A stretch of 11,922 bases of DNA from positions 1 to 11,922 of the forward strand of contig JAGOBX010000062.1 of NCBI GenBank assembly GCA_017999075.1. The letters are read 5' to 3'. The notes under the pieces were generated by a model. It did no database searches. It was not told the origin of the DNA and was given only the letters and a program-made list of their open reading frames with translations. Origin of the DNA: Candidatus Babelota bacterium (GTDB lineage: Bacteria; JAGOBX01). Both the position numbers and the translations under genes were made by a program. Below, piece after piece: positions 5,964-11,922 of this stretch. Within the stretch, counting starts at the first letter, position 1. Every line of letters begins with the position of its first letter.

Positions 5964-6740
5964 TTAGAGTGTCTGTTTTCCATTTGATTTAATAATATCT
6001 GTTATTCGTTTTTGAAATTCATCTTCAAGATCTATTCCATTCTGAAAAGATATAACAGATATACTGTAAATAAGGTTTATCAGAGCTTCATTCATTTTAT
6101 TTTTAGATGAAGTTTTCTTTTTGTCAGTCAGAACATCTAAATTTTTTTTTAAATTTTCATTGATTTCAGAAGGTTTTATATGAAGTTCGCCTAATCTGTT
6201 CAATTTACTTAACATTCTATTAATTCTTAAAAGCGAAGGCATTGCCCTGGGTATATCGTTCAAAACAGAGCCGGTGTCTTTATTTTTTTTTTCAGAACGT
6301 TTTATTTTTTCCCAGTTGCGAAGTATCTCATCGCTTGAAGTAACCGATAATCCTGCAAAAATATGAGGATGGCGCCTAACAAGTTTATCACTGATCGAAT
6401 TAATTATTTCAGGGAATTCAGCTATAGAATTTTGTTCTGCAACATGAATATGCATTAATACTACAAAAAGCAAATCTCCCAATTCTTCTTTTATAGAATT
6501 ATTATTATATTCTTCAATGGCTTGAGCAGCTTCATATGATTCTTCTATTAACGAATTTTTAAGTGTTAAATTTGACTGTTTTAAATCCCACGCGCATCCT
6601 GTAATAGGGGTTCTTAATTTTTTTATTATATTCAATAATTTTTTTATTGAAATCAAACGGGACCGAAGATGAGACTCACCGGTAAGAAGACACTCTCTTT
6701 TTTTCGAACTCAGCAACCTGCGCCTAATGTTTTTATTCAT
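5964..6740 (-). CDS. mazG: MazG-family nucleoside triphosphate pyrophosphohydrolase
   Basis: The 258-residue length is close to the usual two-domain MazG, which hydrolyses NTPs or dNTPs to monophosphates and pyrophosphate with Mg2+. The first domain is intact: LRTPITGCAWD (42-52), metal-binding E66-E67-x-x-E70, E86-L-G-D89, and the family hallmark VRRHPHIFAG, then WEKIKRSEK and DIPRAMPSLLR. The second domain keeps its fold outline, but the acidic motifs look lost: an EExxE equivalent is reduced to EINENLKKNL, and the E-L-G-D site reads NEALIN (217-222). A basic extension of about 30 residues precedes the usual family start. The ATG overlaps the last 8 bases of the upstream TPR gene, which suggests translational coupling and supports this start; no clear Shine-Dalgarno is visible. 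It is the last gene of the ribH-nusB-TPR-mazG cluster. No mazEF toxin-antitoxin genes are nearby. Confidence 0.92.
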   Translation of the reverse strand: MNKNIRRRLLSSKKRECLLTGESHLRSRLISIKKLLNIIKKLRTPITGCAWDLKQSNLTLKNSLIEESYEAAQAIEEYNNNSIKEELGDLLFVVLMHIHVAEQNSIAEFPEIINSISDKLVRRHPHIFAGLSVTSSDEILRNWEKIKRSEKKNKDTGSVLNDIPRAMPSLLRINRMLSKLNRLGELHIKPSEINENLKKNLDVLTDKKKTSSKNKMNEALINLIYSISVISFQNGIDLEDEFQKRITDIIKSNGKQTL

Positions 6741-8964
6741 ACCGTTTATCTTTTATTTTTGTCAAATTATAATGCGCTTCAAGATTAGACGCATCAAGTT
6801 CAATTGCTTTTTTATAATTATTTTCCGCCAATTCAAAAAGATTTTTTTCATAATAACAATTAGCGATACCGCTAAAATATTTAGAATTAGTCGAGTTTAT
6901 TTCAATCGCTGACTTAAAATAATTTATAGCTCTGTTATAATCTCCGGTAATATAGTAAGATAATCCGCAATTATAAAAGCTCACGTCATCCCTATCGTTA
7001 AATTTAATTGCATTATTAAAATATTTTATCGCAGTATCAATATCTTTTTTTTCATTCGAAATTTTATATTTAAAAAAATTAATATTTCCTAAAGTTTTAT
7101 TGGATGCATTAAGAATTGTTATATCTTGAGACTGTTTTAAAATTTTTTCAAAAATTCCTGCGGATTTTTCAAATTCATTTTCCTTATACAAAGAATAAGC
7201 CAGCAAATACCAGTCGTCCACAGTATCTGCATTGCGTTTTAAATAATCTTTGGCATTATTGAAGTCTCCTATAGAAAAATAAAACCTGCCTATTGCTTTT
7301 TCATATTTTTTTGTATATGGCATAAGTTTAATCGAATCAATATAATATTTTTCGGCAAGTTTATAATCTTTTATATATTGTTCATATATAACAGCAATAT
7401 TATAATTAAGTTCTGCTATTAAAGGAGCATCAGTTTTATCTGTCAACTTCATAGAATTTTCATAACACATTACAGCTGCAGGATATTCCTTTCTAATAAC
7501 ACTCAAATATCCCAGATAATTATAGGTTTCTTTTAAAATTTCATTCAAAAATGTTTTATCGTCAGGAATACCTGTCCAGTCAACAAGAGGTATATTGCGA
7601 ACAGTTACATTTTTTTCTATACTTACAAATGCATTATACGCTATGTCGTAATAATTAAGTTTAGCAGCACTTCTTCCTATTCCAAAATATGCAGACACGC
7701 TTTTATTATCAATTTTCAATCCGCGATAATAATAATATAATGCTTTTTCATATTGTTCTCTGTTATAAAATTTATCTCCAAGGCAAGTATAATTTTGAGA
7801 ATTATTAGGTTCTTCATTAAAAATATATTCAAGAAATATTTGTTCAACTTCACCCATTTCTTTTTTTAGTAAATAATATATTTCGGCAAGTTCTTTATGT
7901 TTAAATAAATTTTCACGAACTTTAACTATATAATTATATGCAGCTGGATAATTTTCATTTTTTTTCATTATAACATAATTGTATGATGCTGCTCTGGAAA
8001 CCAAATCCTGATATATGGGCTGAGAAGGTATAGCGTAATTTATAACTGCATCAAAATATGTTTTTGAGACAGGATTAGATTTAATATTATCTTTAAAATA
8101 AAAATATATATATCCGATATTATAATTCAATTCAAGGTTTTTGGGTAAATATTTTATGCCTTCAGCATATATTTTTAAGGCATTATCTACTTCTCTTCTG
8201 TCAAGGTAATAATTTCCAAGACCTATGTAAGCTTCTGCAAGCATATTGTTTTTAGCGCGGGCTTTTTCGAAATAATATCTGCTTTTTTCTGTATTTTTTG
8301 AATTATATAAAGAAACTGCAATGTTATAATATACCGCTGCAATTTTTTCATAATTTTCACCAAATACCGATATAAAATAATTATAATATTCAATGCTTTT
8401 ATTATATTTTCCTATATTACAATATATTTCTGCAAGTTTTAAATAAGATTGTTTTGTGTATTCAGTTTTAATTCCGGCAAATTCTATAACTTTTATGAAA
8501 TTATCTATTGCCGTATTCCAATTTTTAGAATAATAATTTTCCATTGCAGCCTTAAAATATTTAATCTGATTACTTATATCTTCGCCTTCTTTTATCACTA
8601 CAGGTATAGGTATTCCAGCGTCAATAAGATTCATTGCAAAAGTATTTGTATCTGACTCCGAATAATTTATTATTTGACGTTCGCCTGAAGTAATGACGGA
8701 TGAATCTTCTGCTGACGTTTGGTTTTGAAGATTTTGGGTAAAATCAATAGACTCTGACTGAGAACTTTTTACGGGAACTTCAATTTTTTTTATCTTTGGC
8801 GCAAAAATAGAAGGATGTAAAAAATATAATGCTGCACTGAAAATAACAATCATCACTGATGAAGATATTATTTTTGATTTATGAATTTTTAATGTCAATG
8901 ACGGTCTATAAAACTTGAACTTTATTTTAGAAAAATTTGAAAACGGTTTCAATAATTTTTTCAA
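6733..8964 (-). CDS. Membrane-anchored tetratricopeptide-repeat (TPR) protein
   Basis: The product is 743 residues. A basic N-terminus (KIKFKFYR, KIHKSK) precedes one hydrophobic segment at about 32-49 (IISSSVMIVIFSAALYFL), so an N-in signal anchor with the rest outside the inner membrane is likely. A Ser/Gln-rich linker of about 60 residues follows. From about residue 135 to the end there are many TPR-like helix pairs, roughly a dozen or more. The clearest are near the C-terminus: YNCGLSYYITGDYNRAINYF and ANCYYEKNLFELAENNYKKA. No enzymatic motif is visible, and TPR arrays usually act as protein-binding scaffolds; the partner is unknown. Start choice: TTG at 8964 is 9 bases after AAGGAG (8979-8974), in the gap behind nusB; longer in-frame versions would run into nusB and lack such a site. 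The 3' end overlaps mazG by 8 bases. It sits in a housekeeping cluster, but no direct functional link is evident. Confidence 0.85.
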   Translation of the reverse strand: MKKLLKPFSNFSKIKFKFYRPSLTLKIHKSKIISSSVMIVIFSAALYFLHPSIFAPKIKKIEVPVKSSQSESIDFTQNLQNQTSAEDSSVITSGERQIINYSESDTNTFAMNLIDAGIPIPVVIKEGEDISNQIKYFKAAMENYYSKNWNTAIDNFIKVIEFAGIKTEYTKQSYLKLAEIYCNIGKYNKSIEYYNYFISVFGENYEKIAAVYYNIAVSLYNSKNTEKSRYYFEKARAKNNMLAEAYIGLGNYYLDRREVDNALKIYAEGIKYLPKNLELNYNIGYIYFYFKDNIKSNPVSKTYFDAVINYAIPSQPIYQDLVSRAASYNYVIMKKNENYPAAYNYIVKVRENLFKHKELAEIYYLLKKEMGEVEQIFLEYIFNEEPNNSQNYTCLGDKFYNREQYEKALYYYYRGLKIDNKSVSAYFGIGRSAAKLNYYDIAYNAFVSIEKNVTVRNIPLVDWTGIPDDKTFLNEILKETYNYLGYLSVIRKEYPAAVMCYENSMKLTDKTDAPLIAELNYNIAVIYEQYIKDYKLAEKYYIDSIKLMPYTKKYEKAIGRFYFSIGDFNNAKDYLKRNADTVDDWYLLAYSLYKENEFEKSAGIFEKILKQSQDITILNASNKTLGNINFFKYKISNEKKDIDTAIKYFNNAIKFNDRDDVSFYNCGLSYYITGDYNRAINYFKSAIEINSTNSKYFSGIANCYYEKNLFELAENNYKKAIELDASNLEAHYNLTKIKDKRYE

Positions 8965-8973
8965 AATTATGAA

Positions 8974-8979
8974 CTCCTT
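8974..8979 (-). promoter_or_regulatory. Ribosome-binding site fixing the TPR protein start
   Basis: AAGGAG on the minus strand lies between the nusB stop (8993) and TTG at 8964, with 9-base spacing. It argues against starts further upstream inside nusB. Confidence 0.7.
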
Positions 8980-8992
8980 AATTTTTAAATAT

Positions 8993-9418
8993 TTACTCGC
9001 GTAATGCAGTTTTAAAATCTCCGGTTTTATCAAACCTATCCAAAATTCCGTTTATAAATTTATACGCTTCAGCATCAGAATAATTTTTTGTCAATTTTAT
9101 TATTTCGCTTATAGTAATATTTTTTTCTATTCCGTCAATTTTTACAATTTCAAACAATCCCATTCTAAGGAGAGTTTTATCTATCAAAGAAATACGTGAT
9201 AATTTCCAGTTTATCAAAGTTACTTCTATTAATTTATCAATTGAATCAACATTTTCGATAACGCCTGATATCAACAGTTTTGAAAATTCATTTATTTCAG
9301 GATCAGTAATTTCAAATTCTGAAAAAACATATTTCGTCGACTCAGTTGTATATGTTTCAAAATCAAACTGATATAAAATCTGTAACGCTAATTCCCGAGC
9401 TTTGCTCCGTTTTTGCAT
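8993..9418 (-). CDS. nusB: Transcription antitermination factor NusB
   Basis: This 141-residue all-helical protein is the normal length for NusB. It carries the family's N-terminal signature RSKARELALQILYQFD (4-19), which includes the basic RNA-binding patch, and the C-terminal YKFINGILDRF. In between, the RISLIDKTLLRMGLFEI segment and a run of NITISEIIKLTKNYSD match the second half of the fold. NusB with NusE (ribosomal protein S10) binds boxA RNA and prevents premature termination in rRNA operons. It follows ribH by 31 bases; ribH-nusB adjacency is common in bacteria, which supports both calls. No convincing Shine-Dalgarno precedes its ATG, so coupling to ribH translation is possible. Confidence 0.95.
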   Translation of the reverse strand: MQKRSKARELALQILYQFDFETYTTESTKYVFSEFEITDPEINEFSKLLISGVIENVDSIDKLIEVTLINWKLSRISLIDKTLLRMGLFEIVKIDGIEKNITISEIIKLTKNYSDAEAYKFINGILDRFDKTGDFKTALRE

Positions 9419-9449
9419 ATTTTAGTTAAAAAAAATTATATTTAAAATA

Positions 9450-9932
9450 TTATTTTATCAATTTAAATAAATTCGCCTGTTCTATCGCAGTAACAGCAGC
9501 ATCAAATCCTTTATTACCGGTTTTTACTCCTGCCCTGTCAATTGCCTGATCAACAGTATCAACTGTAATTATTCCGTAAATAACTGGTTTTTGAGTTTCA
9601 AGACCTATCATTGCAACACCTTTTGAAACTTCGCCGGCAACATAATCAAAGTGAGGAGTTTCTCCTCTTATTACTGCTCCTAAACAAATAACCGCATCAA
9701 ATTTTTCTTTAGACAAAGCTACAATTTTTGCCGTAGCAGGTATTTCAAATGCCCCTGCAGTCCAATAAACTATAATATCTTTTTCGTTTACACCATGTCT
9801 TACAAGACCGTCTATACATCCACCCAGAAGTTTTGATGTTATAAACTCATTGAATCTTGATATAACTATTCCAATTTTAAGATCTTTGCCTATAAAGTTT
9901 CCTTCAATTTTTTTTATATTATTTGTTTCCAT
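9450..9932 (-). CDS. ribH: 6,7-dimethyl-8-ribityllumazine synthase (RibH)
   Basis: The 160-residue product has every hallmark of lumazine synthase, which condenses 5-amino-6-ribitylamino-uracil with dihydroxybutanone phosphate in the penultimate step of riboflavin synthesis. Visible motifs: [12 protein letters not shown] (25-36, with stacking Phe27), [11 protein letters not shown] (59-69), [13 protein letters not shown] (86-98, with general-acid/base His94), [12 protein letters not shown] (119-130) and the phosphate-site [11 protein letters not shown] (132-142). A59 replaces the usual Pro of the V-P-G-A-F/Y-E turn. The protein normally assembles into pentamers or 60-mers in the cytoplasm. A modest GGAT lies 5 bases before the ATG. 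Other riboflavin genes (ribD, ribE, ribBA) are not in the window, and no FMN riboswitch is visible upstream. It is probably the first gene of the ribH-nusB-TPR-mazG cluster. Confidence 0.96.
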   Translation of the reverse strand: METNNIKKIEGNFIGKDLKIGIVISRFNEFITSKLLGGCIDGLVRHGVNEKDIIVYWTAGAFEIPATAKIVALSKEKFDAVICLGAVIRGETPHFDYVAGEVSKGVAMIGLETQKPVIYGIITVDTVDQAIDRAGVKTGNKGFDAAVTAIEQANLFKLIK

Positions 9933-9979
9933 TGTTTATCCGTCCATTTAATTTATAACTGTATATTAAAATTTTTACT

Positions 9980-10008
9980 ATTATAATTTTGTTGAATAAA
10001 AAAAACAA
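9980..10008 (-). promoter_or_regulatory. Candidate promoter for the ribH-nusB-TPR-mazG cluster
   Basis: On the minus strand a perfect TATAAT -10 (9985-9980) lies 17 bp after TTGTTT (10008-10003, weak -35). It is about 47 bases before the ribH ATG, inside the 114-bp gap behind the VWA gene. The spacing is ideal and the -10 exact; the -35 is poor. Confidence 0.4.
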
Positions 10009-10046
10009 ATATTTTTGAAAATTTTATTTTTTTATATATAATATTA

Positions 10047-11123
10047 TTAAATATCATTAACAATTTTAAAAACAGTATTTTTTAATATTAGTTCTAAAAT
10101 CAATAAAACAGCGGCAATCAAAAGAAACCATTGAAAATATTCTTTATATTCAACATTTTTTTTTAGTTTTATATCTGTCTTTTCCAATTTGTCTATTTCA
10201 TAAAAAGATTGTTTTAATGTTTCTGGTTCTGAAGCTTTATAAAATTTTCCGTCTGAAGCAATAGAAATGTTGCGAAGTAATTCTTCATCAACAGGAATTA
10301 CAGGAAGGGTTCCGTTAGAATTATAAAAATAGCGCTTACCTCTATTTTTATAAAATATAGGAAACATAACTCCTTTGTTGGACAATCCGATTAAAATTGA
10401 ATAAATTTTTATATTATATTTTTTTAACGCTGCTGCCATTGTCGCAGGATCAAAATAATCTCCTTCCTGCTTTCCGTCTGTAACAAGTATTACAACTTTA
10501 CTTTTAGCTGCGCTGTTTTTCAAATAATAGCCTGCCATTCCAAGCGCCGAAGAAATATATGTTCCATTATGAAAACTTAAAGGAGATTTTATTTCATCGT
10601 CAGCTTCTTTTTTCCATTCGTAACTAAAATTTATTTGTTTAACGGAATTGCCTGCAATATTGTAATCCTGCGTCAATGGACATCTGAGGCGCGCTCCTGC
10701 TGCAAATTCTATAATTCCTATTCTGTCTGATTTTCTGTTTTGAATAAAATTTACCGCTGTTTCTTTTGCAGAATCCAACCTGTTTCCAGGCTTAAAATCT
10801 TCTGCCTGCATGCTTGAACTTGAATCTATAAGTATCATTATATCTATCGCAGAAATATTTTTTTCAATATATTCTTTTCCTGATCTTGGGCCCGCAGCAG
10901 CTATTATTAAAAGTGATACTACAGTTATTCTCAATGTTAAAAAAACAGGCAGCCGCAATTTGGTTTTCCAGTTACCTGAAAATTGTTTTATAAAAAATAT
11001 GCTTGAATAATTTATAGAAGGAATATTATCGGAAAATATTTTTTTTCTATAAAAAAATAAAACCGCAAAAACGATTGGAATTAAATATAAATAATAACCG
11101 GATTCAAATTCGGATATATTCAT
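10047..11123 (-). CDS. batA: BatA-type membrane-anchored von Willebrand factor A protein
   Basis: The 358-residue protein has two N-terminal membrane segments (about 10-25 and 60-78), a VWA domain and a C-terminal membrane segment (about 330-346). This is the BatA/Aerotolerance-operon layout. The metal-ion-dependent adhesion site is complete: D100-x-S102-x-S104 (LIDSSSSM), T188 (NGTYISSALG) and D216 (LVTDGKQ). The stretch LPVIPVDEELLRNISIASDGKFYKA also matches the end of BatA VWA domains. Bat proteins are thought to work with a MoxR ATPase and partner VWA/TPR proteins in envelope stress or protein assembly, but their exact job is unclear. No batB, batC, batD, DUF58 or moxR gene is adjacent in the window. 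The start codon directly abuts the stop of the acetyltransferase gene (TAAATG), implying translational coupling. Confidence 0.85.
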   Translation of the reverse strand: MNISEFESGYYLYLIPIVFAVLFFYRKKIFSDNIPSINYSSIFFIKQFSGNWKTKLRLPVFLTLRITVVSLLIIAAAGPRSGKEYIEKNISAIDIMILIDSSSSMQAEDFKPGNRLDSAKETAVNFIQNRKSDRIGIIEFAAGARLRCPLTQDYNIAGNSVKQINFSYEWKKEADDEIKSPLSFHNGTYISSALGMAGYYLKNSAAKSKVVILVTDGKQEGDYFDPATMAAALKKYNIKIYSILIGLSNKGVMFPIFYKNRGKRYFYNSNGTLPVIPVDEELLRNISIASDGKFYKASEPETLKQSFYEIDKLEKTDIKLKKNVEYKEYFQWFLLIAAVLLILELILKNTVFKIVNDI

Positions 11124-11654
11124 TTAAATTGAATTGTTTTTTCCTTGCTTGTTCCTGAGTTTATGATCTTTAAGTGTTAATTCAACTGCTATTTCATCGC
11201 AATCAGGAAATTTCGGACATTTGATGCAGTCTGTCCATACTTTTTTAGGTAAATCATCTTTACTTATTATTTTAAACCCTATTTTTTTGAAAAAATCAGG
11301 TTTATAAGTTAATGCAAAAATTTTAAATATACCAAGGGATACTGCTTCTTCAATAAGGTTGTTAACCACTATTCTTCCAATTCCGTGTTTTTGATAATCC
11401 TTGTTAATAGCCAGACTGCGGACTTCTGCAATATCAAGCCATGCAATATGTAAAGCGCCGCACGCTATTATTTTATTTTTTTCTTCAATAACAATAAAAT
11501 CCCTTATATTTTCAATTAAATCGTTAAGAGAGCGCGGAAGCATTTCATTGTTTTTAGCAAAGGGGTTTATTAAAGATTGTATTGATTTTATATCATTTAT
11601 AACAGCTTTGCGTATAGTCAATTTTTTTGAATTATATCCGTTTTTTTTTAACAA
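11124..11654 (-). CDS. argA: GNAT acetyltransferase, short-form N-acetylglutamate synthase-like
   Basis: The 176-residue protein is a single GNAT domain. LTIRKAVINDIKSIQSLI opens the fold; CGALHIAWLDIAEVRSLAI forms the central strands; YQKHGIGR (87-94) is the acetyl-CoA pyrophosphate-binding loop; FFKKIGF follows. The C-terminal block LPKKVWTDCIKCPKFPDCDE (135-154), with Cys143, Cys146 and Cys152, is typical of the stand-alone ArgA-type N-acetylglutamate synthases that lack the kinase-like domain. These catalyse acetyl transfer from acetyl-CoA to glutamate, the first step of arginine synthesis. Glutamate specificity is inferred from the family resemblance. The start is TTG, supported by GGAG (11664-11661) six bases upstream. 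It lies 15 bases after the PHP gene and directly abuts the VWA gene; no other arginine gene is present. Confidence 0.8.
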   Translation of the reverse strand: MLKKNGYNSKKLTIRKAVINDIKSIQSLINPFAKNNEMLPRSLNDLIENIRDFIVIEEKNKIIACGALHIAWLDIAEVRSLAINKDYQKHGIGRIVVNNLIEEAVSLGIFKIFALTYKPDFFKKIGFKIISKDDLPKKVWTDCIKCPKFPDCDEIAVELTLKDHKLRNKQGKNNSI

Positions 11655-11669
11655 TTTTTTCTCCAGATT

Positions 11670-11922
11670 TTAATTTAATTTTGAATAGAATTCTTTCAAT
11701 TCTTCTACAAACTTATATTGAAGTTTAACTTTACCCATATAAACTTCTTCTTTTGCCGCTCCATGACAATCTGTTCCGCCTGTTACAACAAGTTTATACT
11801 TTTCAGCAAGTTTCAAATAAAATGAAATATCATTTGGAGTATGCCCGGTATAAAATACTTCTATGCCCTGGATCCCATCCTGTTTAAGAATTTCTTCCCC
11901 TGCTATATCATCATGCATAGAC
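11670..11922 (-). CDS. PHP-domain phosphoesterase, C-terminal part (truncated by window edge)
   Basis: About 84 C-terminal residues are visible, and the frame runs open through the edge of the window, so the start lies outside. GIQGIEVFYTGHTPNDISFY followed by LKLAEKYKLVVTGGTDCHG is the signature of the YciV/TrpH-type PHP family, where the H of the Y-x-x-H-like loop and the D and H of G-G-x-D-x-H-G are metal ligands. Characterised relatives are 3',5'-nucleotide bisphosphatases or 5'-3' exonucleases on short RNA. The remaining catalytic motifs (N-terminal HxH) lie outside the window, so activity cannot be checked. It appears to be co-transcribed with the acetyltransferase and BatA-like genes. 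Confidence 0.85.
   Translation of the reverse strand, partial: SMHDDIAGEEILKQDGIQGIEVFYTGHTPNDISFYLKLAEKYKLVVTGGTDCHGAAKEEVYMGKVKLQYKFVEELKEFYSKLN

Noticed and set aside
5964-6740. Considered a MazEF-type toxin-antitoxin module because of mazG.
   Set aside because: No MazE- or MazF-like gene is next to it; neighbours are a TPR gene and an acyl-CoA synthetase.
9933-10046. Checked for an FMN riboswitch upstream of ribH.
   Set aside because: The 114-bp gap is almost pure A/T and lacks the conserved G-rich FMN-aptamer segments; it is also too short for aptamer plus expression platform.
6733-11123. Considered the TPR protein as the BatC partner of the BatA-like protein.
   Set aside because: It is separated by ribH and nusB and a probable promoter, and at 743 residues is much longer than usual BatC proteins; no batB or batD lies between.
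1-11922. Looked for tRNA, rRNA, CRISPR arrays, insertion sequences, integrases and att-like repeats.
   Set aside because: No cloverleaf-like or rRNA stretches, no spaced repeats with unique spacers, and no transposase or integrase motifs were seen; nearly all sequence is covered by conserved genes.

Overview
The window is a strongly AT-rich chromosomal segment (composition judged by eye, not counted) from what looks like a Gram-negative, outer-membrane-bearing bacterium. The clues are a PorV/PorQ-type outer-membrane barrel protein next to a large secreted Ig-like protein with a FlgD/T9SS-like C-terminal domain. This pairing is familiar from Bacteroidota-like lineages and from several uncultured low-GC phyla, for example Elusimicrobiota-type genomes. 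I cannot name the organism from this sequence. Almost all genes stop with TAA, and TTG is used as start codon in several of them. I see no mobile element, rRNA, tRNA, CRISPR array or phage gene.

Plus-strand block (1-4082): the 3' part of a secreted multi-domain surface protein, a PorV-like outer-membrane protein, and then an in-frame RbfA-NrnA gene joining the 30S maturation factor RbfA to a DHH/DHHA1 phosphoesterase. The junction of this gene keeps what looks like a former intergenic region, with a good ribosome-binding site, an in-frame TTG and ATG, and a stop codon one base out of frame. The gene ends four bases from the stop of the converging next gene.

Minus-strand block (11922 down to 4087): first comes a tight cluster of a PHP-domain phosphoesterase (truncated by the window edge), a short-form N-acetylglutamate-synthase-like acetyltransferase and a BatA-type membrane-anchored von Willebrand A protein. 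After a 114-bp gap with a candidate promoter comes ribH-nusB-TPR protein-mazG, with short gaps or overlaps. After a 218-bp AT-rich gap, holding phased A-tracts, an inverted repeat and a candidate promoter, comes a monocistronic-looking acyl-CoA synthetase.

Most genes are conserved housekeeping functions: ribosome maturation and nanoRNA or pAp turnover, riboflavin synthesis, transcription antitermination, NTP clean-up, arginine synthesis and fatty-acid activation. The less ordinary parts are the rbfA-nrnA fusion, the MazG with a decayed second domain, the large membrane-anchored TPR protein placed between nusB and mazG, and the possible T9SS-like secretion pair at the left edge. I found no convincing wholly new multi-gene system.
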